Shown: positions 15,965 through 25,512, counted from the stretch's first letter. The stretch is DNA of 64,000 nt from Aromatoleum evansii (GCF_012910805.1 NZ_WTVK01000018.1:1-64000); one strand, 5' to 3'. Numbers and translations: made by a program. The notes: a model not told the origin generated them from the letters alone.

Positions 15965-17316
15965 GCTTCCCGACCGAAGACGTCGCAGCGGCCACAGCCC
16001 AGCCGCTGCGCCACGCCGACGACCTCGCCCGGCTGATCGACGCGCTCGTCGCGGCCGAGCCGCTCCGCCCCTGCCCACCGGCCGCGCTCGCGCTGCAGCC
16101 GGTGGGCGAGTTGCTTGCCCGCATCGGCAACCCGGAGCGGGCGCTGAGGTGCATCCACGTCGCGGGGTCCAAAGGCAAGGGCAGCACGGTCCTGCTGTGC
16201 GAGGCGATCCTCGGCGCCGCCGGCCTGCGGGTCGGCAGCTACACCTCGCCGCACCTGCAGCGGTACAGCGAGCGCTATCGCGTCGGCGGTCGGGAGATCG
16301 GCGAAGCGGAGTTCGTCGCCGCGGCCGAGCGCGTCCGTCCGCATCTCGCCGCGCTGCTGAGCGATCCGCACCCGCCGGGGTTCTTCGATTTCGCGACGGC
16401 AATCGCCTTCGATCTGTTCGAGAGCGAGCGCGTCGACGTCGCGCTGATCGAGGTCGGGCTCGGCGGACGGCGCGATCCCACCAACGTCATCTCCCCGCTC
16501 GTGTCCTGCATCACCAGCGTCGAGCTCGAACACACGGACCGCCTGGGCACGACGCTGACGGCGATCGCCGGCGAGAAGGCCGGGATCATCAAGCCTTGGA
16601 CCCCGGTCGTGATCGGCGAGCTGCCCCGTGAGGCCTTCGCCGTGGTCGAAACCCAGGCCACCACCTGCGCCGCGCCCTTGCACCGCCTCGGCATCGAGTT
16701 CGCCGCCGAAGTGACGCGGGCCGACGCTGAAGGCCTCGCGCTACGCCTCGACTGCCACCCCTTGGCGCTCGACCTCACCTTGCCGGTGCTGGGCCCCCAT
16801 CTCGCCGGCAACGCCGCGATGGCGCTTGCATGCATCCGCCACGCCGACCTGCTGCCCCTACCCCAGCTCGCGGACGCCGCCCGTCGCGGCCTGGCCCAGG
16901 TCACGCTGCCTGGACGCACCGAGATTCTCCGACGCGCCCCCTGGGTGGTCGCGGACGGTGCCCACACGGAAGCCTCGACGCTCGCCCTGATGCGCTCGCT
17001 CGAGGTGCTCCCGTCCAGCGAGCGTCACATGGTCGTGTCCATCTCGTCCGGCAAGGACCTCGCGACGCTGCTCCCGATTCTCGCATCGAAAGCAGCCTCG
17101 CTTGTAGTGACACGCGCCGACCGCCAACGTTCGCTCGAACCGATCACGATCGCCGACTGGGTCAGGCAGCGCTTTCCCGACCTGCCCGTGCGAATCATCG
17201 ACGACCCGTTGCAGGCGGTGAGGGACACCCTCATCGACCTGCCGCCCGATTCGCTGATGTGCGTCACCGGGTCCGTGTATGCGGCGGGCGCGGCGAGGGC
17301 CGTATTGGCCGCATGA
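15961..17316 (+). CDS. folC: Folylpolyglutamate synthase / dihydrofolate synthase
   Basis: A 451-residue Mur-ligase-type enzyme that adds glutamate to folates. The ATP loop is [19 protein letters not shown], followed by [17 protein letters not shown], the [13 protein letters not shown] segment, [20 protein letters not shown] and [11 protein letters not shown] in the C-terminal domain. The start ATG overlaps the folD stop (ATGA), so translation is coupled. A folC placed in a C1-catabolic operon, apart from the usual accD-folC housekeeping setting, suggests a second copy that keeps the THF pool polyglutamylated. Whether another copy exists cannot be told from this window. Confidence 0.93.
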   Translation: MSFPTEDVAAATAQPLRHADDLARLIDALVAAEPLRPCPPAALALQPVGELLARIGNPERALRCIHVAGSKGKGSTVLLCEAILGAAGLRVGSYTSPHLQRYSERYRVGGREIGEAEFVAAAERVRPHLAALLSDPHPPGFFDFATAIAFDLFESERVDVALIEVGLGGRRDPTNVISPLVSCITSVELEHTDRLGTTLTAIAGEKAGIIKPWTPVVIGELPREAFAVVETQATTCAAPLHRLGIEFAAEVTRADAEGLALRLDCHPLALDLTLPVLGPHLAGNAAMALACIRHADLLPLPQLADAARRGLAQVTLPGRTEILRRAPWVVADGAHTEASTLALMRSLEVLPSSERHMVVSISSGKDLATLLPILASKAASLVVTRADRQRSLEPITIADWVRQRFPDLPVRIIDDPLQAVRDTLIDLPPDSLMCVTGSVYAAGAARAVLAA

Positions 17317-17522
17317 CCCGCTCGCATGCAACGGCTGCAGCGCCGGGCGACGGGTGCCCTTGTCCAACAATGGATCTATCGGACTGGCGGCCCTACGCTC
17401 AAAATCATCGCAGCCGATGCCCGTCGCACGGCGGGCAGAGCTGGCAGGTGTTCGAAGCAAGTGGGGCTCCCGCCATGGCTATGCGCCGGAACCCGGGCTC
17501 CGCTCACCCCAAAGACGCCGCC

Positions 17523-17698
17523 CATCTCGCACTATGGATGCTACGAACCGAGATCCTACGCCCGCCATGCCGTTAAGATGATCGACGTCCTCCGCCCCTC
17601 TGCGTGCCCCGTTGCCGCAATCCCGTAGGGCGGGAGGAGCGCAGCGCATCCCGCCACTCAAACGTTGTCGCGCCGAAGAACACGGGTGTGGCTACGTG
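17523..17698 (+). repeat. 176-bp inverted repeat, left copy, flanking a low-GC unit
   Basis: This stretch is the reverse complement of 20398-20573 with five mismatches, all in the outer third. Each copy starts CATCTCGCACTATGGATGCT and ends GGGTGTGGCTACGTG. Each also contains a GTAGGGCGGGAGGAGCGCAG unit of the dispersed repeat family. Weaker similarity continues about 60 bp inward (ATTGGCTTG, GGCCGG, TCGGCCT). Within the 825-bp gap 17317-18141 I also see a hairpin near 17883-17916 (GCGGACGC paired with GCGTCCGC) whose loop reads TCAACGTAGAGTTCAGG. No gene is evident in the gap. Confidence 0.9.
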
Positions 17699-18103
17699 TG
17701 CCAGCGGTCGATTGGCTTGGCGGCCGGAAGGTGATCGGCCTCAGCCGCCGTTCGCTAGCAGATGCCAGTGCAGCCGCAATACGCCAGTTACCTGCCACTC
17801 CTCCGCGAAGCTGCGACGAGCGGCAGCTTTTCCATCCAGTGAGCAGGGCCAGACGATCCGGAGCGGCCCTTGGCTTTTTAGGAAGCGGACGCTCAACGTA
17901 GAGTTCAGGGGCGTCCGCTGCAGCGGAAAGTTGGAATGCATGACAGGGAAACTGTTTGTAGCTCAATGCGATCATAGTCTTAAAGATCGGCTAGCGATCC
18001 AGCCCACTAAGTCAAGCAGTACTAATAGTCGGAGCTCCCTGCCGTGATACGCAACAAACGCGCCTCGAAGGCTCAACTACCCCACGGGGAGGCAGCCTAG
18101 TGC

Positions 18104-18109
18104 TATGAT
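18104..18109 (+). promoter_or_regulatory. Possible extended -10 element for the three-gene unit
   Basis: TGCTATGAT, an extended -10 with hexamer TATGAT, lies 33 bp before the ATG at 18142. It sits in an AT-rich patch unlike the surrounding DNA. No clear -35 is seen, so this is tentative. Confidence 0.3.
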
Positions 18110-18141
18110 TAATAAGTTAACAGTAGGCTGAGAGCACTACC

Positions 18142-18906
18142 ATGCTGCTACGAGACAACAAATATATATCACAAGCGATCTATGCTGTTCGCTTTCGCGA
18201 ACGTGACGACGGCGTTCGACTAAAGCAGGCGGAGGCAGAGAAAGCGTTTTCGTCATTTATGGGCGGACAGAGCAACCAGACAAACGTCCCGGACAATTTT
18301 GACCCAAACGCTCCGCGAATTGTTTTTCAGGGCAACCATAAAGGGCTTCTGATCAGTCAGCTATCATGCCAATTCGATCAAAACTTTGAGCCGAAGGCTC
18401 TCCCGCTTGATCGACAAGTTGAAACGATCGAAAAGAATGTGCGCGCATTCCACGCACGCCTGCTAGCCTTCAAGGAAGAAAGGACGCTCTCCGAGTCCGC
18501 GTTGATTCTAAGCGTAAACATTCCTTCCGATATCGGATTGCAGAAGCTGCACACGCACCTTGCCGATCGATTCTTGAAAAGCACTCCACTAGGTGAATTG
18601 GCAAGTGTTTCGTTTAAGGTTGGGTATAAGACTGATGACAACCTCTTTCTCAACCTTGAAGCAAATGTCTACGAATTGCGACGAGCAGAGCTCGATCAAA
18701 GCGCACGAGTAAATGCAGCGGTTATTGATATCGCAAGTATTCCTGTCGTTGAGGAAGGCTTCGGAATCAAGATAGATATTAATGACCGCCCCAAGAAAAT
18801 GGCCGACCTCAACTACGTTGTTGAAGGCCCAGATAGGCTACTCGCGACGGCATTTGGATTTGTAAAGGACAAGCTCGACGAAGTTATGGGTCTATCCGCT
18901 AACTAA
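18142..18906 (+). CDS. Unknown protein, first gene of low-GC three-gene unit
   Basis: A 254-residue soluble protein that I do not recognise. It starts MLLRDNKYISQAIYAVRFRE, has no signal peptide or membrane segment, and ends with an alpha-helical stretch (LLATAFGFVKDKLDEVMGL). Its beta-rich layout, with RIVFQGNHKGLLISQLSC in the first third and GFGIKIDINDRP late, faintly recalls the sporadically distributed TIGR04255 group; I regard that as unproven. Codon use is clearly more AT-rich than in neighbouring genes, which suggests transfer. It is followed after 20 bp by a second unknown gene. The sporadic-looking, repeat-bounded setting would fit a defence or toxin-type system. Confidence 0.75.
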   Translation: MLLRDNKYISQAIYAVRFRERDDGVRLKQAEAEKAFSSFMGGQSNQTNVPDNFDPNAPRIVFQGNHKGLLISQLSCQFDQNFEPKALPLDRQVETIEKNVRAFHARLLAFKEERTLSESALILSVNIPSDIGLQKLHTHLADRFLKSTPLGELASVSFKVGYKTDDNLFLNLEANVYELRRAELDQSARVNAAVIDIASIPVVEEGFGIKIDINDRPKKMADLNYVVEGPDRLLATAFGFVKDKLDEVMGLSAN

Positions 18907-18926
18907 CAACGGAGACGCCAAAATCT

Positions 18927-19448
18927 ATGACCTCGATGAAATTTGTAACAACGCAGCAGCTAACAAGTGCGGATGTAAGCCTCGAACGACCGGAAAGATT
19001 TACGCATGACTATCTGCTTCGCATGACTTCTGACAATACGTCGGATTCGTGGAATATCTCATACGCCCGAACTAGCGAGTTGGCAGCAGCATTTCAGTCG
19101 TTGTTTGCTCAAAAGGAATCCGATGTCCAGTCCTTGATATCGGTCGTCCGCTGGCAACATCGTCTGATTGACTACAACTCACACTACGCCGCGTTCCTGC
19201 TCGAGCAAATTTCCGAGGATGAATTTGCTCAGATTGCAGAGGACTACGCTTACGAGCCAAACGATGCGTCGCCGAAAGATCTTTCACAGATAATTTCGAG
19301 AATTATCGATCTTACGGGGATTTCCTATACACCTTCTGAAATGGCAGATTGTTTTCGGTGCAATCACGATGAAGTTTTGGAAGCGTTTAAATTGGCCTCC
19401 GCCAACTTGCCAGAACTGAAGAATATGCTTCCAGATGGTGTCGAATGA
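18927..19448 (+). CDS. Unknown protein, second gene of low-GC three-gene unit
   Basis: A 173-residue acidic soluble protein starting MTSMKFVTTQQLTSADVSLE. GGAGACGCC precedes the ATG; a second in-frame ATG lies three codons later. The body looks mostly helical (ELAAAFQSLFAQKESDVQSL, ISRIIDLTGISYTPSEMADC). The segment SEMADCFRCNHDEVLEAFKL could be a small helix-turn-helix or a cysteine-containing hairpin, but I cannot assign a family. Its last four bases overlap the third gene (ATGA), so the two are translationally coupled and their products probably act together. Confidence 0.72.
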   Translation: MTSMKFVTTQQLTSADVSLERPERFTHDYLLRMTSDNTSDSWNISYARTSELAAAFQSLFAQKESDVQSLISVVRWQHRLIDYNSHYAAFLLEQISEDEFAQIAEDYAYEPNDASPKDLSQIISRIIDLTGISYTPSEMADCFRCNHDEVLEAFKLASANLPELKNMLPDGVE

Positions 19449-19831
19449 GGTCGACGCAGATCTGTCATTCCGTAGAGGGCGAGCGCATTCAACTACAGTG
19501 TCGGAAGTTCTTCGCGCATCCGCCGAGGCGAGACCCGGTGAAAGGGTTGATCTACCCATTCAAAGTTAGCATTCATGGCTTTGCACGAGTAGTAAAGGCC
19601 TATGAATCTGAAAGCTCTCTGTTTCGTAAGTCCTCATTCTGGAAAGTTGACGATGAGATTCATGGCGAAGCACTTGATGGACATAGCAGCAAGCCGATTA
19701 GCAGGCCGACCGTGACGGCAGCTACAGCAACCCACAAAGCCTCTTTTGTGGATATCCGAAACGGTTACGCTCATGTGGAAATCGGCATTCGTGAGCACAT
19801 GTCCAAGATTGCCGACAACGAACAGAAGTGA
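19445..19831 (+). CDS. Unknown protein, third gene of low-GC three-gene unit
   Basis: A 128-residue soluble basic protein starting MRSTQICHSVEGERIQLQCR. It has a predicted mixed alpha/beta make-up and no transmembrane segment. Recognisable only by pattern are YPFKVSIHGFARVVKAYESE and the threonine-rich linker RPTVTAATATH, followed by YAHVEIGIREHMS. No catalytic motif stands out. The ATGA overlap with the preceding gene shows it is part of the same unit. GC content stays lower than the flanks until just after its stop. Confidence 0.68.
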   Translation: MRSTQICHSVEGERIQLQCRKFFAHPPRRDPVKGLIYPFKVSIHGFARVVKAYESESSLFRKSSFWKVDDEIHGEALDGHSSKPISRPTVTAATATHKASFVDIRNGYAHVEIGIREHMSKIADNEQK

Positions 19832-19923
19832 AGAAGTAGGTTCTCGGGAAGTTGAGTCTTTGTTTGCTTTGGATTTTAGACGGCTGTAAGCTCCAATTTG
19901 CGCCTGATCTTATGCGAAATGCA

Positions 19924-20010
19924 TTCTAACGTGAGAATGACCGACGTTGAGCTGTTCCGCGGCGCAGCGTCCAGCGACCAGAGGGAGCGGGGTCGATTGA
20001 CGTGTTAGAC
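19924..20010 (+). other. attC-like imperfect palindrome downstream of the three-gene unit
   Basis: TTCTAAC at the left end pairs with GTTAGAC at the right end. Inner arms AATGACC and GGTCGATT also pair with one unpaired extra base. This is the two-box stem with an extrahelical base expected of integron attC sites, and the right box fits GTTRRRY. The 87-bp length is within the attC range. No integrase gene or second clear attC is in the window, so it may be a relic. The rest of the 923-bp gap 19832-20754 holds the right inverted repeat and no gene I can support. Confidence 0.4.
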
Positions 20011-20397
20011 GAGCCTGTCAATAGATTGAAGAGTTGAACACTATGGCGTGCAGCAGAGCATTGCATGCTACCTCGAGCCGATTGCGCTGAATTTTCCGTA
20101 GCGGAAGGATGACAACTTCGAGTTGCGGCAGAGTCTTTAGTCCATGCACCATTTTCAGTGGCTCCCCAATCGGCAGCTACAGCTCCCCTCAGAAAGCGGA
20201 TATTGACTCGTTAAGGAGTCGACCGACAGCAATGGTCCGGGTCCGTCAGTAGCGCGAACTTCGATGCGGACGTAGCAGCCAACTTTCGGATCTACGACAG
20301 CTAAGCAGCCCGTTGCTGTCTTTGGCGGCGACATGCCCCAACGGCCGGTCAGGCCGACCACCTGCCGGCCAGCAAGCCAATTGACTGTCAGCTCGCC

Positions 20398-20573
20398 CAC
20401 GTAGCCACACCCGTGTTCTTCGGCGCGACAACGTTTGAGTGGCGGGATGCGCTGCGCTCCTCCCGCCCTACGGGATTGCGGCAACGGGGCACGCAGAGGG
20501 GCGGAGGACGTCGATCATCGTAACGTCATAGCGGGCGTGGGGTCTCGGTTCGTAGCATCCATAGTGCGAGATG
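20398..20573 (-). repeat. 176-bp inverted repeat, right copy
   Basis: Reverse complement of 17523-17698 with 171 of 176 positions identical by eye. Together the two copies bound a 3,051-bp segment. The outer edges are sharp (no similarity beyond CATCTCGC), while the inner edges fade over about 60 bp. No transposase gene is inside, so this is either a non-autonomous mobile or invertible unit or a paired copy of a long intergenic repeat. Confidence 0.9.
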
Positions 20574-20754
20574 AGCGTAGACAGTCGCCCACATCCCTGC
20601 ATTTTGTCCAACTCGATCTGGATGACGGCTCCGGCCGAATTGCGCGCCTCCCCCGAACAGCAGCTTTTTCGATGAAGAGGCGCTCCAACCGCGATTGCAG
20701 AGGAAGGGCGAGCCGTAGCCAGCCGCTGTCCGGTTACCGGAAGCGCCTGCAAAC

Positions 20755-22464
20755 TCAGGAAGCCGCGCGCAGCTCGACCGCGCTGCGCTCCGGGCGCCCA
20801 CGCACCGGCGCCTCTCCGGCCACGTAATAGCGTGCCGTGCTGCGCGGCAACGGCGCGCGGCCACGGATGCGATCAGCGATCTTCTCGCCGATCATGATGG
20901 TGGTGGCGTTGAGGTTGCCGGTGATGATCAGCGGCATGATAGACGCATCGACCACGCGCAGCCCGTGCAGGCCGTGTACGCGGCCCTGACCGTCCACGAC
21001 CGCCATGTCGTCCTCGCCCATCCTGCACGAACATGACGGATGGAAAGCCGTTTCCGCACGCGCGCGCACGAAGGCGTCCAGCTCTGCGTCGCTCTCCACG
21101 TCGAACCCGGGGCTGAGCTCGCGGCCGCGGTACGGGTCGAGCGCGGGCTGACTCATGATCTCGCGCGTGATCCGGATGGCATCGCGGAACTCCTGCCAGT
21201 CCTGCGCTGTGCTCATGTAGTTGAAGAGGATGCTCGGGTGCTGGCGGGGGTCCTTCGACTTGACGTGGACACGCCCGCGGCTGGGCGAGCGCATCGAGCC
21301 GACGTGCGCCTGGAAACCGTGCTCGCTCACCGCGTTGCTGCCGTTGTAGTTGATTGCGACCGGCAGGAAGTGGAACTGGATGTTCGGCCACGCGAACTCC
21401 GTGCGCGTGCGGATGAAGCCGCCGGCCTCGAACTGGTTGCTGGCGCCGATGCCCGTGCCGCTGAACAGCCACTGCGCGCCGATCGCGGGCTGGTTCCACA
21501 GCTTGAGCGCCGGATACAGCGACACCGGCTCCTTGCACGCGTATTGCAGGTACATCTCCAGGTGGTCCTGAAGGTTGGCGCCCACGCCCGGCAGGTCGTG
21601 CACCACATTGATGTCGAGGCTGCGCAGCAACGGCGCGGGACCGACGCCGGAGCGCTGCAGGATCTGCGGCGACGCGATCGCGCCCGCGCACAGCAGGACC
21701 TCGCGACGGGCGTGCACGGTGACCGGCTCGCTACTGTCGCCGTGCAGGTAGGCGACGCCAATCGCGCACTTGCCGCTGAAGAGGATGCGGTCGGTGAGCG
21801 CGTGGGTGACGATACTGAGATTGGCCCGCTCGCGTCCCTGGTCGAGGTAGCCGCGCGCGGTGCTGGAGCGTCGCCCTTGCGGCGTCACGGTGCGGTCCAT
21901 CGGCCCGAAGCCTTCCTGCTGGTAGCCATTGAGGTCGCTGGTGCGCGGGAAGCCCGCCTGCACGCCCGCCTCCACCATCGCTTCGAACAGCGGATTGTTG
22001 CCCGGCTTCGGCGTGGCGACGCTGACCGGACCGTCGGCGCCGTGGTAGTCGTCGGCGCCGATGTCGCGCGATTCGGCCTTGCGGAAGTATGGCAGGCAGT
22101 CGAGGTAGGTCCAGTCCTCCAGCCCTCGCGCCGTGGCCCAGTTGTCGAAATCCAGCGCGTTGCCGCGGATGTAGCACATGCCGTTGATCAGCGACGAGCC
22201 GCCCAGCCCCTTGCCGCGCCCGCACTCCATGCGCCGCTTGTTCATGTGCGGCTCGGGGTCCGTCTCGTAGGCCCAGTTGTAGCGGCGGCCCTGCAGGGGG
22301 TAGGCGAGCGCGGCCGGCATCTGGGTGCGGAAGTCCTGGCGATAGTCGGGGCCGCCCGCCTCCAGCAGCAGCACGCTGACGTCGGCGTCCTCGGTCAGGC
22401 GCGCCGCGAGCACGTTGCCGGCGGAACCGGCGCCGATGATGATGTAGTCGTATTCTTTCTTCAC
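20755..22464 (-). CDS. betA: Choline dehydrogenase
   Basis: A 569-residue GMC-family flavoprotein that oxidises choline to betaine aldehyde, normally at the inner membrane with electrons passing to quinone. The N-terminal FAD loop is [20 protein letters not shown], then the GMC signatures [20 protein letters not shown] and [20 protein letters not shown], and the active-site region [20 protein letters not shown] with the conserved histidine. It lies 20 bp downstream of betB on the same strand. The C-terminal tail is longer than in E. coli BetA and rich in Arg and Ala. Choline made into betaine here feeds the gbc and dgc steps encoded farther along. Confidence 0.95.
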   Translation of the reverse strand: MKKEYDYIIIGAGSAGNVLAARLTEDADVSVLLLEAGGPDYRQDFRTQMPAALAYPLQGRRYNWAYETDPEPHMNKRRMECGRGKGLGGSSLINGMCYIRGNALDFDNWATARGLEDWTYLDCLPYFRKAESRDIGADDYHGADGPVSVATPKPGNNPLFEAMVEAGVQAGFPRTSDLNGYQQEGFGPMDRTVTPQGRRSSTARGYLDQGRERANLSIVTHALTDRILFSGKCAIGVAYLHGDSSEPVTVHARREVLLCAGAIASPQILQRSGVGPAPLLRSLDINVVHDLPGVGANLQDHLEMYLQYACKEPVSLYPALKLWNQPAIGAQWLFSGTGIGASNQFEAGGFIRTRTEFAWPNIQFHFLPVAINYNGSNAVSEHGFQAHVGSMRSPSRGRVHVKSKDPRQHPSILFNYMSTAQDWQEFRDAIRITREIMSQPALDPYRGRELSPGFDVESDAELDAFVRARAETAFHPSCSCRMGEDDMAVVDGQGRVHGLHGLRVVDASIMPLIITGNLNATTIMIGEKIADRIRGRAPLPRSTARYYVAGEAPVRGRPERSAVELRAAS

Positions 22465-22484
22465 GTTATCGTCCTCGGGAGGGC

Positions 22485-23957
22485 TCAGAACACCGAGTGG
22501 AATTCGCCGAGTTCGACCTGCACCGACTTCAGCCGCGTGTAGTGCTCCAGCGTCGTGAGACCGTTCTCGCGCCCGATGCCGGACTGCTTGTAGCCGCCCA
22601 CCGGCATCTCGGCCGGCGATTCGCCCCAGGTGTTGATCCAGCAGATGCCGGCCTCCAGGCGATGGATGATGCGGTGCGCGCGGGCGAGATCGCGCGTCAC
22701 GACCCCGGCGGCGAGCCCGTAGTCGGTCGCGTTGGCGCGGCGCACGGCCTCCTCTTCATCGTCATAGACCAGGATGCTCATGACCGGGCCGAAGATTTCC
22801 TCGCGCACGATGGTCATCTCGTCCGTGCAGTCCGTGAACACCGTGGGGGCGACGTAGGCGCCGCGCTCGTATTCACCGGAAACGATCCGCGCGCCGCCGC
22901 ACAGCAGGCGCGCGCCTTCAGCCCTGCCCTTTTCGATGTAGCCGAGCACGCTGTCCATGTGGCTGAAGCTCGAAAGCGGGCCGAAGTTGGTGCTTTCCTG
23001 CATGGGATCACCGACGCGGATGCGCGCCACACGCGCCAGCACGCGCGCCTCGAATTCGCCCTGCAGGGCGCGCGGCACGAACACGCGCGTGCCGTTCGTG
23101 CACACCTGACCGGCGCTGAAGAAGTTCGCCATCACCGCAATGTCGGCGGCACGGTCGAGGTCGGCGTCGGCGCAAATGACGAGCGGCGACTTGCCGCCTA
23201 GCTCCATCGTCACTTCCTTGAGCGTCGAGCCCGACGCGCTGGCCATGACCTTCTTGCCCGTCGCGCTGCCGCCCGTGAAGGAGATCTTGGCGATGCCAGG
23301 GTGCTCGGTCAGCCACTGGCCGACTTTGCGGCCGCTGCCGGTGAGCACATTGAAGACGCCATCCGGCAAGCCGGCCTCGGTGTAGATCTCGGCGAGCTTG
23401 AGGGCTGTGAGCGGCGTGATTTCACTCGGCTTGAAGATCATCGCGTTGCCCGCAGCGAGCGCCGGCGCGGACTTCCACAGCGCGATCTGGATGGGGTAGT
23501 TCCACGCGCCGATGCCGGCGACCACGCCCAAGGGTTCGCGGCGCGTATAGACGAAGCTCGTCTCGCGCAGCGGGATCTGCGCCCCCTCGATCGCCGGTGC
23601 CAGGCCGGCGTAGTATTCCAGCACGTCTGCCCCGGTCGCGATGTCGACGCTGCGCGTCTCGGCGAGCGGCTTGCCGGTGTCCAGCGTCTCGAGCTCGGCG
23701 AGGGCATCGTTGCGCTCGCGCAGAATGGCCACGGCCCGGCGCAGAATGCGCGAGCGCTGCATCGCGGTCATTGCCGCCCACGTCTTCTGTCCCGTCGCAG
23801 CGCTTTGGACTGCGAGGTCAACGTCGGCTCGACTGGCCTGCTGCACGCCCGCCAACACCTCGCCATTGGCCGGATTGACGGTTTCGAAGTTGGCACCGCT
23901 GGTTGCCGCGACATAGCGGCCGTCGATGTAGAGCTGCTGTTCGGTGAAACGGGGCAT
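22485..23957 (-). CDS. betB: Betaine aldehyde dehydrogenase
   Basis: A 490-residue NAD(P)-dependent aldehyde dehydrogenase that makes glycine betaine. It starts [20 protein letters not shown]. The active site is complete: [10 protein letters not shown] with Glu near 252 and [14 protein letters not shown] with Cys near 286. The choline-pathway-type motif [20 protein letters not shown] lies near the C-terminus. It is first in the betBA transcript. In many relatives betI is the first gene of the operon; here betI lies 900 bp upstream, separated by a toxin-antitoxin module. A probable BetI operator is centred about 85 bp upstream of the start. Confidence 0.96.
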   Translation of the reverse strand: MPRFTEQQLYIDGRYVAATSGANFETVNPANGEVLAGVQQASRADVDLAVQSAATGQKTWAAMTAMQRSRILRRAVAILRERNDALAELETLDTGKPLAETRSVDIATGADVLEYYAGLAPAIEGAQIPLRETSFVYTRREPLGVVAGIGAWNYPIQIALWKSAPALAAGNAMIFKPSEITPLTALKLAEIYTEAGLPDGVFNVLTGSGRKVGQWLTEHPGIAKISFTGGSATGKKVMASASGSTLKEVTMELGGKSPLVICADADLDRAADIAVMANFFSAGQVCTNGTRVFVPRALQGEFEARVLARVARIRVGDPMQESTNFGPLSSFSHMDSVLGYIEKGRAEGARLLCGGARIVSGEYERGAYVAPTVFTDCTDEMTIVREEIFGPVMSILVYDDEEEAVRRANATDYGLAAGVVTRDLARAHRIIHRLEAGICWINTWGESPAEMPVGGYKQSGIGRENGLTTLEHYTRLKSVQVELGEFHSVF

Positions 23958-24034
23958 GACGACTCCTCTGATCGGGTATCCGCGCCGCGCTTCGCACGGG
24001 GCGGGATCTCGGAGCCAAGGCTACGTGCTGGGGA

Positions 24035-24050
24035 TTGAACGCTCAGCCAA
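24035..24050 (-). promoter_or_regulatory. Probable BetI operator upstream of betB
   Basis: Read toward betB the site is TTGGCTGAGCGTTCAA. It matches 12 of 16 positions of the site ahead of the AraC gene (32825) and resembles the one ahead of betI (25497). It lies 78 bp before the betB start. BetI is known to repress bet genes in the absence of choline. Confidence 0.5.
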
Positions 24051-24186
24051 AAAAACGACCGGAGCGGTTCTGCGCGCGACCGCGGAGGATCCGCGGGCTG
24101 GATGCTTGCCTCAACGCCACGCGCCGCAGCGCTCGCCCCGTTTCCCTTTCCATTTTACGAGTAGCTTTTAAGCTACAATGACAATC

Positions 24187-24511
24187 ATGATCGAACTTCT
24201 CCGCTACCAGCGGCGAAGACGGCCGCGAGCCGTTCAGCGAATGGCTCGATACGGTCCGCGACAAGCTGGCTCAGGCGCGTATCCGCGTTCGATTGCGCCA
24301 GGTGCAAGCAGGCAACTTCGGCGACTGCGAGCCGGTCGGCGAAGGGGTAATAGAACTGCGCGTGCATGTCGGGGCCGGATATCGCGTCTATTGCGGACGC
24401 CACGGCAAAGCCGTGGTGCTTCTGCTGTGCGGTGGCAACAAGGGCAGCCAGGTGGCCGACATCAAGCGTGCCAAGGAATTGTGGTCGGAATGGAAACGGA
24501 GGCAAGCATGA
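24187..24511 (+). pseudogene. HigB/RelE-like addiction-module toxin, frameshifted
   Basis: The first eight codons (MIELLRYQ) lie in one frame; the rest (TSGEDGREPFSEWLDTVRDK onward to KELWSEWKRRQA) lies in the next. The joined protein matches the short addiction-module killer family, with the typical RVRLRQVQAGNFGDCEPVGE and VHVGAGYRVYCGRHG segments. The frame break is within CTACCAGCGG near 24208-24217. The toxin stop overlaps the antitoxin ATG (ATGA). Either the toxin is inactive, it is made from an internal start, or the break is a sequencing error. Confidence 0.7.
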
Positions 24512-24837
24512 GCAAACTCAAGGGCACTGTATCGCACCATGAGGCAGAGGTCGCCGAATTGCGCGCCGATCGCGAACTGGCCGTGGCATACCTAAAGGCG
24601 GCGATGGAATCGCTAGATGATCCCGACAATCGAGCGGCCGGCCTGCTCGCTCTGCGGACCGTGGCCGAAGCTTACGGCGGCCTCGGCGCCGTGGCGGCGG
24701 AAGCCGGCATCAGTCGCGAATCCCTCTATCGCACGCTGTCACCGAAGGGCAATCCGACGCTCAAGACCCTGCTGGCCGTCCTCAAGACAGTCGGCATGCG
24801 CCTGTCCGTAGAGCCGGAAGATCACGCACACGCTTGA
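24508..24837 (+). CDS. Addiction-module antidote, XRE-like
   Basis: A 109-residue antitoxin starting MSKLKGTVSHHEAEVAELRA. The C-terminal half is a helix-turn-helix of the putative addiction-module antidote family (GGLGAVAAEAGISRESLYRT, LSPKGNPTLKTLLAVLKTVG). It overlaps the toxin by four bases. GGAGGCAAGC serves as the ribosome site. It would neutralise the toxin and repress its own operon. The pair sits between divergent bet genes, where it looks inserted, and its 3' end is 24 bp from the convergent betI stop. Confidence 0.88.
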   Translation: MSKLKGTVSHHEAEVAELRADRELAVAYLKAAMESLDDPDNRAAGLLALRTVAEAYGGLGAVAAEAGISRESLYRTLSPKGNPTLKTLLAVLKTVGMRLSVEPEDHAHA

Positions 24838-24861
24838 TCGAGCGAACTCGGAAATTCTGAT

Positions 24862-25449
24862 TCAGGCCTTGGCGAGTTGCAGGTCGACGTACTCGTAGGC
24901 GATCTGCAGCGCCTGTTCGGTGTCGAAGGCCTTGCCGGACAATGCGCCGCGCAACCACAAGCCGTCGATCAACGCGGCCAGGCCGCGCGCGGCGGAGCGC
25001 GCGAGCTCCGGGGGCAGCGCGCGACGGAACTCGCCGCACAGGTTCGAGTACAGGCGCCGGTCGTTGATGCGCTGCAGGCGCTGCAGCAAGGGGTGATGCA
25101 TGCTGCTGGCCCAGAAGGCGAGCCAAGTCTTCATCGCTGCGCCGCTCACCTGGCTGGTGTCGAAGTTTCCCTCGATGATCGCGCGCAGATGGGCACGCGG
25201 GTGCGAGTCGGAAAGCGCTGCGCGCCGCGTGCGCACGCCCTCGCCCAGCGCCTGCATCAGGTGGCGCATGGTCGCCTCGATCAGCCCGTTTTTGTCGCGG
25301 AAGTAGTGGCTGATGATGCCGTTCGACACCCCGGCGAGGCGTGCGATGTAGGCGATGCTGGCGTCGCCGAGGCCGACCTCGTCGACCGCCTTGAGCGTGG
25401 CCTCGATCAGCTGCGACCGGCGGATCGGCTGCATTCCGACCTTGGGCAT
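24862..25449 (-). CDS. betI: TetR-type choline-responsive repressor BetI
   Basis: A 195-residue regulator starting [20 protein letters not shown]. The HTH region is [20 protein letters not shown] followed by [20 protein letters not shown], and the ligand domain keeps the BetI pattern [20 protein letters not shown]. BetI blocks bet transcription until choline binds. It is separated from betBA by the toxin-antitoxin module, so it has its own promoter. A TTGAACAGGCAATCAA site 48 bp upstream implies autoregulation. Confidence 0.94.
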   Translation of the reverse strand: MPKVGMQPIRRSQLIEATLKAVDEVGLGDASIAYIARLAGVSNGIISHYFRDKNGLIEATMRHLMQALGEGVRTRRAALSDSHPRAHLRAIIEGNFDTSQVSGAAMKTWLAFWASSMHHPLLQRLQRINDRRLYSNLCGEFRRALPPELARSAARGLAALIDGLWLRGALSGKAFDTEQALQIAYEYVDLQLAKA

Positions 25450-25496
25450 GAATTCCTCTGACTGGGAACAGGAGGCGAAAGTCTGAAGGGTTTAGC

Positions 25497-25512
25497 TTGA
25501 ACAGGCAATCAA
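25497..25512 (-). promoter_or_regulatory. Probable BetI operator upstream of betI
   Basis: Read toward betI the site is TTGATTGCCTGTTCAA. It differs at two central bases from TTGATTGCACGTTCAA at 32825. An AT-rich patch (AATATAAATA) follows, where a promoter would fit. Confidence 0.6.

Noticed and set aside
17883-17916. Hairpin GCGGACGC / GCGTCCGC as a full attC site
   Set aside because: The loop resembles part of some attC sites, but no GTTRRRY box closes it on the right side. I keep it only as a possible relic.
17325-18047. Several short frames between folC and the three-gene unit
   Set aside because: They lie in the inverted repeat and intergenic palindromes, lack ribosome sites and mirror each other in the right copy at 20435-20827.
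24178-24837. Single 219-residue fusion of toxin N-terminus and antitoxin
   Set aside because: The run-through frame arises because the toxin is frameshifted. Residues between about 12 and 110 are nonsense in this frame, while the next frame gives a normal toxin.
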